Part shown: positions 19,173-29,145 of the stretch, piece by piece | Layout of the letters: each line of letters starts with the position of its first letter | Position numbering within the stretch: position 1 is the stretch's first letter | DNA from: Rhynchopus sp. YZ270_cl-10 | Taxonomy: Eukaryota > Euglenozoa > Diplonemea > Diplonemida > Diplonemidae | Direction: 5' to 3' | Length of the DNA stretch: 64,000 nucleotides | Assembly: GCA_964035575.1 (NCBI GenBank) | Contig: OZ037870.1 | Location: 248,001-312,000, forward strand | Translations under genes and position numbers: made by a program | Notes under the pieces: model-generated | Database searches by the model: none | Told to the model about the DNA's origin: nothing | Seen by the model: the letters and a program-made list of their open reading frames with translations, nothing else

Positions 19173-20960
19173 TCACTCCTCGTACCGTGCAAGGTAGTCA
19201 CTCCACTTCATGCGGTGTTTGGAGCTGACGTGCCGCCGCACAGACGCCTCTGACGCAAACGGGACACCTGCAGCTGTCTGTGCAACGCCACATTCACGGC
19301 AGGAGTGCTCCGTCGCGTCCTCCTCCTCCTCGCTCCCCTGCTCCTCCTCCGCAGTCTCCGTTGCTTCCTCCACTTCCAGCTCCTCCCGTTTCCTCTTCAC
19401 CCCTCTGCTCTCCTGACCAGGTGGCGTCTTTGCAAGGCGCCCACGCAGCAGCGACGCAGTCTCCTCTGAGTAAGACTCCGCAAGTGCGAGGCAGGTCATC
19501 CCACCGCTCGTCATGTGCAGCGGGTCTGCCCCGTTGTCGAGGAGCACCTCGCAGAGGTCGAGGCTGCCCTTCACCACAGCCTGCTCCAGAGCGGTGGTGA
19601 CACCGCCGCCCACCTTTGCACCGTGCTCCAGCAGCAGCTTCACCGCAGACACCTTCCTTGAGGAGGCTGCATGCGCAAGACACGTCCACCCCTTTGTGTC
19701 CTCCACCTCCAGGTCTGGTGTCGTCGCCTCAAACACAAGCCCCATACCACACAGAGCAGCCTTGCCTGCAATGTACATCAGAACTGTCTGCCCGTTGGCG
19801 CTCTTCTGGTTGATGTCAAGTCTGTCGCTTTGCAGAAGTGCCTGCAGGTTCCGCCAGGACCGGTTCTTAGCCACGTGCATTGTGAGTGTGTCGCCGCATT
19901 CATCAAAGACGTTAGGGTTAGCACCCAAGGACACAAGCTCTGTAATAGATCCGTGGTTTTCTGTATGCTGTACATAGCGGGCCAAAACAGTATTGTTCCT
20001 ATCCGAGCACACAGTGTCAATGTCCATCCCGCATGCCAAGAGCGACTCCTCCATGTTCAGCATCTCGTGGAAAGGCCGACTATAAAGATACGTAACACTT
20101 GATTGATTCTTGCGTAGATAGACATTTGGGTCAGCACCCTTCTGCACCAACAGCTGCAATGTCTCGAGTGGAATACCCTGGCGTAACGTAAGGAGCACAT
20201 CACTGTCGACAGCAGCACCGTGTTCCAACAGCATCGACAGCAGGTTCACGAACTGCTTCAGATCTTCTCGACCACACAATACCGTCACTGTGCCGTCAAG
20301 GGGAGACACGGGAATGAGTGCCTCGCAGTATGGTACCGCTTTCTCCATTGCGCTGGCACGCAGAACACTGTCGCTCCTGCCCAAAAAATCAGTAACAGGT
20401 GTAAGAAGTGCCTTCAACAAATGGTTCTTGAATCTGTCAGACCCACGTGCAAGTGTGGCATCGACAAGGGTTGTCACATCCTTCCTGCATTCAGTGATCA
20501 TCAGGGCACTTTCATTCAAAATAATGTCGTGGTCCACGATCAGGTTAAGCACAGTGGCGTCCTGCATGGGGAATAGAAACGAGCCCGTTAAAAAGCCTGC
20601 ATTGTGAAAGTTAACACCAGCCTGCAGCAACCACCCAACAACATCGTAGCTATGACTGAGTGTTGCTGTGACAACACTACTCCAACAGAGGCCGATGCCA
20701 CGCTTCGCCAGCTCCTGTACGGCAACAGCCTTGAGGGACACCACAGCCTCCACACAGCCACCCGCACTGAGGTGCGCCACACTCTCGTCGTCGTCAAGGG
20801 AAATGCCCTCGGGGACCAAACGCATCTCAAAGGCATCCCCCACACCACTCAGGTGTGCAGCAACAACACCCCGCACCACGCGACGCAGCTCCCCTATGCG
20901 TGCCTCACCCGACAGCTCGCACAGCTCCTCGTGCACACCGCATTTCACATGAAACTCCAT
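19173..20960 (-). CDS. ankyrin-repeat protein with C-terminal C2H2 finger, copy 1
   Basis: 595 residues. The start at 20,960 (MEFHVKCGVHEELCEL) follows a C/T-rich tract ending TTGCACAG about 23 nt upstream. A longer open frame exists but would need an ATG inside the tract. Residues 1-90 are a conserved family N-terminus. From about residue 100 there are degenerate and then clear ankyrin units (DVVGWLLQAGVN, LLSMLLEHGAAVDS, LQLLVQKGADPN, AVKLLLEHGAKV, CEVLLDNGADP). A basic patch (GVKRKREELEVEE) and a Glu-rich stretch come next. The end is a single finger (CRECG...RRHVSSKH) and KWSDYLARYEE. Copy 1 stands about 15 kb from the other five copies. Its centre is most like copy 6. Partner and function are unknown. 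Confidence 0.85.
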   Translation of the reverse strand: MEFHVKCGVHEELCELSGEARIGELRRVVRGVVAAHLSGVGDAFEMRLVPEGISLDDDESVAHLSAGGCVEAVVSLKAVAVQELAKRGIGLCWSSVVTATLSHSYDVVGWLLQAGVNFHNAGFLTGSFLFPMQDATVLNLIVDHDIILNESALMITECRKDVTTLVDATLARGSDRFKNHLLKALLTPVTDFLGRSDSVLRASAMEKAVPYCEALIPVSPLDGTVTVLCGREDLKQFVNLLSMLLEHGAAVDSDVLLTLRQGIPLETLQLLVQKGADPNVYLRKNQSSVTYLYSRPFHEMLNMEESLLACGMDIDTVCSDRNNTVLARYVQHTENHGSITELVSLGANPNVFDECGDTLTMHVAKNRSWRNLQALLQSDRLDINQKSANGQTVLMYIAGKAALCGMGLVFEATTPDLEVEDTKGWTCLAHAASSRKVSAVKLLLEHGAKVGGGVTTALEQAVVKGSLDLCEVLLDNGADPLHMTSGGMTCLALAESYSEETASLLRGRLAKTPPGQESRGVKRKREELEVEEATETAEEEQGSEEEEDATEHSCRECGVAQTAAGVPFASEASVRRHVSSKHRMKWSDYLARYEE

Positions 20961-21529
20961 CGGTGAAGGGGGAGGGAAGGGTTCTGTGCAAGGAAGGGAA
21001 GGGTGGGTGGGGTGGTACAGGGCCATGCAGTCGGTTGTGTGGGAAAGCAGTTCTTTTGTGTTAATGACGACACCTTGTCCTGAGATCAGCGCTGGGTCTG
21101 GGACACGCAAAAACGTCAGTTTGTTTTCATAGCTACTGAGAATCATTCAGAACCTGAAACGCATGAGAAAAGGTAAACTCTTAGTGCAGACCTCAACGGG
21201 CACTCAAGGACTCAACACAGAACTGAACAACAACATTGCACCAACTGATCTGTCCTTACCACTCTACTGCTATGTCGTTTTCCGACCGCCATTCAGGCTC
21301 TTTACCTTAGCGGCGAACGTTTTTTGGGTGAGGGGAATCAAAGGGAAGCGTAAAGACAGATCTACCGTTGGTTTTAACTGTGTTCAGTTTCCAACACGAC
21401 ACTGTGTTTACAACAAGAAAAGTTGGCACATTATTTCGCAATTACAATACCCACATCTAAAAGGGAATGCTGGCAGCACAAAGCCCTCTGTAGACACAGG
21501 CACTGTATCCCTATTGCACCACAGAGCAT

Positions 21530-21758
21530 TTACTTGACGTTCACACGAGGGGGGAGCTGTATGCTGGGCATGCTGGCGGTACCCGAATCAGAGCGTGGGG
21601 AGGGTGGAGTGGGGGTATCGCACAGAGTTTCAAGAAAACCATATGTGAAGAAAGACTGCCTGCTTACTCGCTGCTGTGTCTTTTCAGAGCCAAAAGAACG
21701 ACCAGCAAGCATACAGAGGCGTGGGAATCCAATGGGGATGATGCCCAGCACCCAGCAA
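21530..21758 (-). CDS. possible 3' exon (75 codons), perhaps an alternative end of the D-lactate dehydrogenase-like gene
   Basis: The frame from 21,758 to the stop at 21,530 is coding-like (CWVLGIIPIGFPRLCMLAGR at its start) and follows TTTCTTTGTTCAG. If a 102-nt intron (21,759-21,860, starting GTGAAA) is removed, it joins the last Gly codon of the upstream gene in the right phase. The unspliced reading stops within the presumed donor (GTGA). The donor differs from the GTATG used elsewhere here, so this is weak. Confidence 0.3.
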
Positions 21759-21860
21759 CTGAACAAAGAAAGGTTTACATGATGATCCTAAGTCTCGCAT
21801 GCTTAGTCACCTTGATCACAACAAAACATTGGAGTGCACATATGGACTTGGAGTTTTCAC
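21759..21860 (-). other. possible 102-nt intron containing a hairpin module
   Basis: It begins GTGAAAACTCC and ends TTTGTTCAG. A copy of the hairpin AAGGTGACTAAGC...GACTTAGGATCATC lies at 21,781-21,813, followed by ATGTAAAC, which is branch-point-like, about 20 nt before the acceptor. The existence of the intron is inferred only from phase and motifs. Confidence 0.35.
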
Positions 21861-24800
21861 CCTCTTGTTGCCCGCTCGACGAGGGCTAACAGTGATTGCC
21901 ATTGCTTGTCGGTTACATTGCTCAGGCCCATTTCGCATGTTAGGGACGAAGAGTAGCACGCCACCCCTGTCTCCGTGGCCTCGGGGGCGAGGTGCTGCAT
22001 GCTCGCTGCAGGCAGCTCAGGGTAGCGCATCCCCCTGTCGCCCGCCGTCCCACAGCAGGGCACGCCAGACTCGACCACGTTCACAGCACACCGCTTTGCA
22101 AGCTCCGCAAAGGCATATGTGGCCCCCAGCTTCTTCGACGAGCACGGTACATGAATGACAATCGTCTCCTCAACCTGTTTGAACGTCAGCCTCTTCGCCG
22201 CAAGGTGGAGGAACGTGACTGGGTCGTAGATCACAGCGCCAGCGTCGTGGAACGCCTTCGTGCATGGAGACGTTTCGCAGACGACGGGTAGGGTGAAACC
22301 GCGACTCGCCTTCTCAAGCACCGCGACAGACTCGGCACCCTTCAGCGCCGCAGATGTGGCACACCCACGCGAATCGAAGAGCATCCCACAGCACAGCCCT
22401 GCCTCCTGCGGCACGACCACAGAGTAGCCTGCACGCTCCAGAAGCACAATCAGCAGGGAAATGGCGTTGTCCCCCTCACGGGGCGACATCATTCTGTTTA
22501 CGCATGACGGCATGAAGACGACGGTGTTGTCCGCAGCAGCCACTCCGCTGTACCGTTGCAAGACACCTGCAGCAGAAGACGCCCTCGGCATGAACGGATG
22601 CCAGATGGGAACGTAGCTTCCGAAGCGTCCTGCAAGCCCTTTTATGGAGTTGATACTCAGTGCAAGACTTCTATCGCCAAGGAAGGCACGGAAGAGCGAG
22701 GCAGTGCGCAGCAGAACACGAGTGACAAGTTCAAAACGTGAAAACTGCTGTGCAACCCTAGTAAAGACCGGATGCCCATCCACACCTCGTGAGGGCGACG
22801 CACGCAGCGTCTTGATCAGATCCCCGGTGTTGATGGAGACAGGGCACTTCTCCTGGCACATCCCATCTGCAGCGCAGGTTTCCTCCGCAAGATAGCTCCA
22901 CTGACCCTCCATCTGCCGCAGCCGGTCTTCATTGTACTTCGCAGTGTGCACCCCGCTTGGCACAGCAGTCTTGAGGCGCGCCATCTCTCTGTACGCTGCA
23001 ATGCGCTGGCGTGGTGTGAGGGAGAGATCCTTGCTTGGGCAGTTGCTCTCACAGAAGCCACACTCGATGCACTTATCCACAATGTCGCTGCACACCGGAA
23101 GCACCTTGAGCGACTTCACATGCAGGTCGGCATCCCTGCTCAGCAGCACCCCAGGGTTCAGCAGATTGAGCGGATCGAAGAGCGCCTTGATCTCCCACAT
23201 GACGTCGAAGGCCTTCTCACCCCACTCCATCTCGACAAAGGAAGCAACGTTACGCCCGGTACCGTGCTCACCCTTCAGCGACCCTGAATGCTTCTTTGAC
23301 ACGATGTCGGCCATATCCTGCATCATCTCATCAAACTGCTGTATGTCCGCCTCTGTGTCAAACGACTGTGTGAACACGAGATGCAGGTTCCCATCTAAGG
23401 CATGCCCGAACACACATGCCCCATCGTATTTGTGGCGAAGGAACATATCGCGCAGGTCTAGCGTCATGTCTGCTAGCGCATCGATGGGGCAGGCGACGTC
23501 CTCGATGAGCATGACGCTGCCTTTGGGGCGTGCACCACCCACCTTGGGAATCAGACCTTTGCGCATATCCCAGAAGATGTTGAACTTCTTGGGGTCAGTG
23601 TGGAAGGAGTTCGGGACGTCGGTCGGGAGGAACCGGATGCCCTTATCTTCGAAGGTCGCAAGCAGGGTGTCGATCTTGCTGTCGAGTTCCGCCTGCGTGG
23701 CAGCGCGCACCTCGGTCAGGATGCCTGCCGCAGACTCGGGGCAGCCACGCACACCGTGCACCGCTGTAGCAAAGTCCTCACTCTCCTCACCACGACGCAG
23801 CGACGCACGGTCAAAGAGCTCAGCCGCGTTGACCAGATCAAGCTTCTTCATCACCTTCGTCGCCTCGCAAGCATCGCGTGTTGTCTCAAACATCATGAAC
23901 GCAGACGCCCGGAAGGGGTGCTCTGGGACAGTCCGCATCGTCAGCTCTGATAGAAACGCGAGGGTCCCCTCAGATCCAACCAAGATATGCTTCAGAATCT
24001 CAATCGGGTTTTCCGGAGCAAAGTCAACGAAGGCGTTGATCGAGTAGCCTGTTGTGCACTTTATCTTGAACTTCCTGGTAATGGTTTCTGCAAGCCTCGC
24101 GTCGGTCTGTACCCTGCGTGCGATATCGGTGATCTGTGCGAGCAGTGTTGCATGCGATATCTTAAAGCTTGCCACCGAAGCTGCGTCACCCGTGTCAAGA
24201 ACGGTGCCATCGTAGAGCACAACACGACAGTCCTGCACAGAGTGATATGTGTTCTGCGACACACCACAGCACATCCCTGAGCTGTTGTTGTTGAAGATCC
24301 CACCAATCATGCAGCTGTCAATCGACGCCGGGTCGGGCCCCAGCTTCCTCTGCGGCAGGCTGTGCTTCGCTGCGTGCCTCTCCAGAATTCTGTTCACCTC
24401 ACCACCAATCAGCCCTGGCTGCAACGTCACGACCTCCCCTTCCTCCTTTATACTGTAACTTCTCCAATGCTGATTGCAGTGCGAGATCTTGATCAGCACC
24501 GAATCCGTTATCGCCTGCCCCGAGAGAGAGGTCCCTGCAGCACGGAAGGTGACGGGGGTGTGGCATTGCTGTGCACGGTGGAGAAGCGTGATGACCTCTT
24601 GTTCGGTGACAGCACGCACCACGACCTTGGGGTTCAGACGGTAGAACGAGGCATCAGTCCCATAGGCGTGGGTGCGCAAGGGGTCGGTGTAAATCCTGCT
24701 GGACGGAATCCCATCCTTTTCGATCAATTCAACAAAGCGAGCGTACCGTCCGTCCTCGATACGGTGTCCGTCCAGGTTCTGCCACACGGCAGCAGCCTGC

Positions 24801-24952
24801 CCTGGTGTGTCCTTTGCCACGACATCCAACGGAGGACGTCCGTACACATACTCCTCGACAACCCTTTTCGGCACAGCCTTTGACGACGCCAGCTGCGTCT
24901 GTCTCACAACACCTTTCACAACACTCCGTACACCTCGCAGCTTCGCATGCAT
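21857..24952 (-). CDS. FAD/Fe-S D-lactate dehydrogenase-like oxidoreductase, probably mitochondrial
   Basis: 1031 residues from the ATG at 24,952, placed after a C/T tract and CTGAACCACAG. An open frame of 55 more codons upstream is not preceded by an acceptor. The N-terminus (MHAKLRGVRSVVKGVVRQTQ) is basic and amphipathic like a mitochondrial presequence. Residues ~90-560 are a FAD-binding PCMH plus C-terminal oxidase fold (RAAGTSLSGQAITDSVLIK, GGIFNNNSSGMCCG). Then come two 4Fe-4S motifs (CIECGFCESNCPS and CAADGMCQEKCP) and two CCG-type domains (GLCCGMLFDSRG and GVPCCGTAGDRG). This order is that of the large YdiJ/GlcD-type D-2-hydroxyacid or D-lactate dehydrogenases, which pass electrons from substrate via FAD and Fe-S to the respiratory chain. 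The exact substrate cannot be told from sequence. Confidence 0.9.
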   Translation of the reverse strand: MHAKLRGVRSVVKGVVRQTQLASSKAVPKRVVEEYVYGRPPLDVVAKDTPGQAAAVWQNLDGHRIEDGRYARFVELIEKDGIPSSRIYTDPLRTHAYGTDASFYRLNPKVVVRAVTEQEVITLLHRAQQCHTPVTFRAAGTSLSGQAITDSVLIKISHCNQHWRSYSIKEEGEVVTLQPGLIGGEVNRILERHAAKHSLPQRKLGPDPASIDSCMIGGIFNNNSSGMCCGVSQNTYHSVQDCRVVLYDGTVLDTGDAASVASFKISHATLLAQITDIARRVQTDARLAETITRKFKIKCTTGYSINAFVDFAPENPIEILKHILVGSEGTLAFLSELTMRTVPEHPFRASAFMMFETTRDACEATKVMKKLDLVNAAELFDRASLRRGEESEDFATAVHGVRGCPESAAGILTEVRAATQAELDSKIDTLLATFEDKGIRFLPTDVPNSFHTDPKKFNIFWDMRKGLIPKVGGARPKGSVMLIEDVACPIDALADMTLDLRDMFLRHKYDGACVFGHALDGNLHLVFTQSFDTEADIQQFDEMMQDMADIVSKKHSGSLKGEHGTGRNVASFVEMEWGEKAFDVMWEIKALFDPLNLLNPGVLLSRDADLHVKSLKVLPVCSDIVDKCIECGFCESNCPSKDLSLTPRQRIAAYREMARLKTAVPSGVHTAKYNEDRLRQMEGQWSYLAEETCAADGMCQEKCPVSINTGDLIKTLRASPSRGVDGHPVFTRVAQQFSRFELVTRVLLRTASLFRAFLGDRSLALSINSIKGLAGRFGSYVPIWHPFMPRASSAAGVLQRYSGVAAADNTVVFMPSCVNRMMSPREGDNAISLLIVLLERAGYSVVVPQEAGLCCGMLFDSRGCATSAALKGAESVAVLEKASRGFTLPVVCETSPCTKAFHDAGAVIYDPVTFLHLAAKRLTFKQVEETIVIHVPCSSKKLGATYAFAELAKRCAVNVVESGVPCCGTAGDRGMRYPELPAASMQHLAPEATETGVACYSSSLTCEMGLSNVTDKQWQSLLALVERATRG

Positions 24953-25188
24953 CTTATGAATCTTTCCTTGTTTTCTGTGGTTCAGATAGGAGGAGGGGGT
25001 AGGAGGGGGGGAAGAACAAAAGTAGTGCAGTACAGAATACCAAAAGAAGAGAGCACTTTTTTTTTCTAAATTTCTAAGACTTTCGAAGGAGAGAGAGAAA
25101 AGGGAAACAAGACGCACTACTATTCTAAAGACTCTAATGGTTTGTTAAGAGAGGGAACCCCAAGGGAGGAAGTCGCAAAAGCCACTTA

Positions 25189-26212
25189 CATATGACCTCG
25201 TCCGGAAACCCCCCAGCCCAAAATCATCTATTTTGGATTTTTTGGTGTTTTACCAGAAATTAGCGCCGATAGGTGCCCAGAACCACCCCAGAAACCATAT
25301 TCTGGCGGGTTTTGGGGGCTTTTGGGCAAAAATACACTTTTTTTGACTCATTTTTGGGTATTTTAGGGTGGTTTTAGGCTATTTTTGGCCACAGTGGCCT
25401 GTATGGGGTAATTTTACTGTTTTGACCCCATTTTTGGAGGAACGTTCTACACACACCCGAACGATGTTCGGGGTCACATCGACACATATGAGCACGATAT
25501 GGGCAAGGTTGAACCAAGGAGTCATGTGCAGAAGGGTGGGATTCACGTGGATTCGGGATCCAGGTGGATCCCAAGTTGACAATATCAGTGACCAAATACA
25601 GCAAGGGTACACGGATCTAAGGACAGGCCTCAGGTTTCGGGCTCCACGTGGATCCCGAAAAGCTGTAAGGACTCAACATTTGCACTCAGGAACCTCGCTG
25701 GAGGGTAGTAGGGTGGTTTGGGGTGGTTTTGAGACACAGGTAAGGGCTGTCGACTGTATTTTTCCATGAAAAGTGCCATATCACCACACAAAACACCAGG
25801 TACAATGGTGGCCAGTAAAACAGGGGTTAACATGAAAAGCTCCATATCCCTCCAGCACGCCCCACCCTTCTGCACATGACTCCTTGGTTCAACCTTGCCC
25901 ATATCGTGCTCATATGTGTCGATGTGACCCCGAACATCGTTCGGGTGTGTGTAGAACGTTCCTCCAAAAATGGGGTCAAAACAGTAAAATTACCCCATAC
26001 AGGCCACTGTGGCCAAAAATAGCCTAAAACCACCCTAAAATACCCAAAAATGAGTCAAAAAAAGTGTATTTTTGCCCAAAAGCCCCCAAAACCCGCCAGA
26101 ATATGGTTTCTGGGGTGGTTCTGGGCACCTATCGGCGCTAATTTCTGGTAAAACACCAAAAAATCCAAAATAGATGATTTTGGGCTGGGGGGTTTCCGGA
26201 CGAGCCCATATG
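25189..26212. mobile_element. foldback element with ~346-bp inverted arms
   Basis: The left arm (25,195-25,540) and right arm (25,861-26,206) are near-perfect reverse complements. Both ends read CATATG then about three bases and TCGTCCGGAAACC. The 320-bp centre is unique and holds smaller palindromes around GGATCC. No coding frame is convincing. It shares terminal sequence with the element at 28,300-29,145, so the two are probably mobilised by the same transposase. Arm identity suggests recent origin or arm homogenisation. Confidence 0.8.
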
Positions 26213-26337
26213 TTTCTATCTAACCTGTTGTAACCGCTCTGTCAGGGGTGTTTTTGCTCATTTTTTTTCGGATATTTTTTTAATGCCAAAACAACTTCAA
26301 AAAACAACAATATTTTTGAGAGCAATAAACCTTTTTT

Positions 26338-28214
26338 TTAGTACCCAAGCACGCCTGTTGGGGACGCTGAATAACTCCTGAAGGAAGGGATGGAGGATAC
26401 TGAACGGAACTGACCACTTCGGGTGAGCGCACTTGGGAGCGATGTGGGCACACCTCCACCACCACCACCACTCCCACGCGTGGTGTGGAACACTGAGGCT
26501 GCACTGTCTCCACCTCCACTTCCACCCCTACCCCCACCCCCAGCCCCTTGCGGGAGATACGACTGCAGCAACTCTATCCGTTTCATCATTGTCTGCGCAC
26601 TCTCACGCTGCGGCTGGCTCTCCTCACGTACCTGCACGGTGTTCACGGTGTTGACAGTGTGGGCGGTGTTGGCTGCATCATTCCAACCCTGCCGTGAGTC
26701 ATAACTGCTAGGATACACAGACGACGCGGGGCTGAAGCTTGCACTCCGTGGTGCAGACGTAGACATCTGGGGCAGCCGTTTTGCCAAAGGGTTGTTGGTA
26801 GTGTGTGTGTGGACAACGTTCGTCGGCAACGTCGTGAGGGCAGGACGTAGCGTGCTTTGTACTGCCTGAAGGCGTGCAGGTGGTGCTGTTGAACGCCCAC
26901 TAAACGCACCCGACTCAGCACCAAAAAGATGCGGGAAAACACTCCCTTGCCCGGAAGGGGAAACAGAAAGCGAAGGGCCAGGACTCCACAGTGTCTGCGC
27001 ACCCTGTATATTTTTTTTTTGTAGCAATTTAGACAAAAACAAAACCCAAAATGAACCTCTCCTTGCTCACCTTGACAACTAAGTTACTAGGAGGTTAAAT
27101 ACAATTCACGATTTTTGTTCTTGAACATTCTGTTCATCAAAACCTGCAATATTTTCCCCACTCATACCATCACTGTTGTCGGCAACACTTGCGAGGGGAG
27201 ACGGTTCGCCACAGGGGCTTCCACAAAGCTTGTCTGCACCGAGGCTTCCTTCGCTGCGTGGTACGGCCAGGGCACTGCGGGCTGCGAGGTGGAGCGGTAC
27301 GGGATGGCTTCCGCTTCTCCACAGCGCTGTGGGGAGATGGGTTCGGACAGACCCGCCTCACGCAGGGGCGAGACGGCGGGGGTGGCGGTGGGGGCCACAG
27401 CACTGCCACGAACACCTTCCGCACTCATCCGCACTGCCTCCCGCGGTATCTTTGCAACCGGCGATACGGAGGCTGGCGCTCTCCTTCGTGGCATCTCACT
27501 TTCTTGCAAAGGGATTGTGTGGTGCATTGTATGCCGTTCGATGTGTTGTTGTTGTTGTTGGTGTTGTTGTTGTGGCTGACGCCCCGCAGACGTTGCCCGA
27601 CGTTTCAAAGGCGCAGCGCTCCGTCCACCACGCAAACTCCGCTCCCACGAAACCGGACCTTCTTGGTCCATCCGAAGATTCGTCTGCGCACGCTGCCAGG
27701 ATCGCGATTGGGTGCGTTGTGTGTGTGGTGCATCCTTGGGGGCCTTCTGCTGCATCTTCTGCCTCGCACTGCGGGTCCGTTCGTGAGCTGTGCGAGGCGG
27801 GGTCTTCTCTCTTCCATTGTACGCCGCTCCAATGATCGCACGGAGCTCTGCTGGGGAGGTGCGTTGTGGCCCCCTCTCTTTCCTGGGGTCTTCCTTCCTC
27901 TCCTTCTCCTTGTGTCGTGGGGGAAGCGGTGCCGAGGAGGTTGAGGAATGCCGTGTACCAGCTGAGGCAGAACGTTGTCTTGTAGTGCGTGCGGTAGAAC
28001 GGTGGCGGGGTATGTCTGAAGCCCGCAGTGGTGGTGGCAGTGGTGGGGATGTGGACGCCTCTCGCGCAGCGCCATCCTGAAAGGCAGCGTACATCGCGTC
28101 CAGCTCATCGCCAAAGCCGGACACTCCACCCTTCGCGCGAAGACCCTGCATTACATTAAACGTCTGCCTCTCGAAGTCCCTCCGACTCTCTCCACTATCA
28201 AATTGACGGTCCAT
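26338..28214 (-). CDS. low-complexity basic protein, two exons, unknown function
   Basis: Exon 1 (27,168-28,214, 349 codons) starts at the ATG at 28,214 (MDRQFDSGESRRDFERQTFN). Exon 2 (26,338-27,003) ends GVLGY. Removing the 164-nt intron 27,004-27,167 (GTATGA...TATACAG) joins them in phase 0, giving about 570 residues. Both halves share an Arg/Ser/Pro/Gln/Ala-rich disordered composition. There is a Gln/His run near 27,540-27,580 (encoded by CAACAACAA-type DNA) and a Gly tract with adjacent Ser near the C-terminus. No domain was recognised; a cytoskeletal or RNA-associated role is possible. The 5' leader after the CTACAG acceptor contains an 11-codon upstream ORF overlapping the main ATG. Confidence 0.75.
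27004..27167 (-). other. phase-0 spliceosomal intron with hairpin module near its 3' end
   Basis: The donor is GTATGA and the acceptor TATACAG; removing it joins two long frames of the same composition without a frame change. A degenerate hairpin-module copy (AAGGTGAGCAAGGAGAGG, then TTCATTTT) sits at 27,049-27,075 on the minus strand, followed by a T-rich tract and a CTAAAT-like possible branch site. Confidence 0.7.
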
Positions 28215-28299
28215 ATGGAGGGTACCCCCTCATGCACTGTAGAGATATGGGGTTGTTTTGGGTAGAAGATTGTGAGTAGAGAGGTCGTAATCATGAATT

Positions 28300-29145
28300 C
28301 ATATGGGTCCGTCCGGAAACCCTCCTGGTAAGATTCATCCTTTTGGGGGTTTTTTGAGGTTTTTCTGCTCAAAACACCCAAACAACCCAATTTTTTGATA
28401 CCCGCCATACACCTACCACCCCAGAGGGCATATTTTGTTCATTTATTTTGTTTATTTCCGCTCCCCCCCTTTTTACTTATATTTTTTTACGTATTTTTGG
28501 ACATTTCATAAACGTGGCAATGACAGCAGTGAAGTTCACTTTTTTGTCGAGAAACACGGTAAGAATGGGTGCGACGCACACTTGGTGTCGTTTCGAACCA
28601 TCTCTCTGATGATTCTTGTTGTCAGGAGATCCTTACCGTAGGGGTCATTGTCGGTGCCCTGCGCGAGCTTCCCCACACAGAGGCCTTTGTTATCTCATTC
28701 CCTCGTACTCATACGTATCAGTGCACCCTTCTTTCCATCAATCTCTTTTCTTCTGTGTACTGCTACCCGAGCAACAGTCGTGTCATTTCAGCGTGTACTC
28801 TGACATGGAGGGAACCTGTATTTACTATGGAGTCTCCACATCCAAGGTGACCCGCAAAGCAAAAGTCCCTGGCATTGATCCAGTAGATTTGACAGAGGTC
28901 AATGAAACCTTGTCAAGGCGGCATGGCAGGATTAAGAGAAAGAGAGAAGAGATCCAGAAGAACGACAATAAAAGGCTGAAAATCTGATTAAAAAGCGAAA
29001 ATATAGCCTCAGACCCCCCCAAAAACCTATTTTCATATCAGAATATCACCTAGATGCACTTTTTGTGGGGGACATCATCAAAAAAACCCAAAAATACCCA
29101 AAAGGATGAATCTTACCAGAGGGGTTTCCGGACGAGTCCATATAC
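28300..29145 (+). mobile_element. 846-bp DNA transposon relic with DDE-like transposase remnant
   Basis: The terminal inverted repeats of about 40 bp (GTCCGGAAACCC...TGGTAAGATTCATCC) share the outer CATATGG...CGTCCGG sequence with the foldback element at 25,189-26,212. The interior (about 28,500-28,987, plus strand) carries coding-like pieces in three successive frames: VEKHGKNGCDAHL, then VGALRELPHTEAFVISFPRT, then VYSDMEGTCIYYGVSTSKVT and a Lys-rich end. That pattern fits the C-terminal part of a transposase broken by at least two frameshifts. The N-terminal part is missing. The right terminus lies about 85 bp upstream of the start codon of the low-complexity gene. Confidence 0.6.

Noticed and set aside
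25374-26033. Short frames repeated on both strands within the foldback arms
   Set aside because: They are mirror images produced by the inverted arms and have no recognisable motif.
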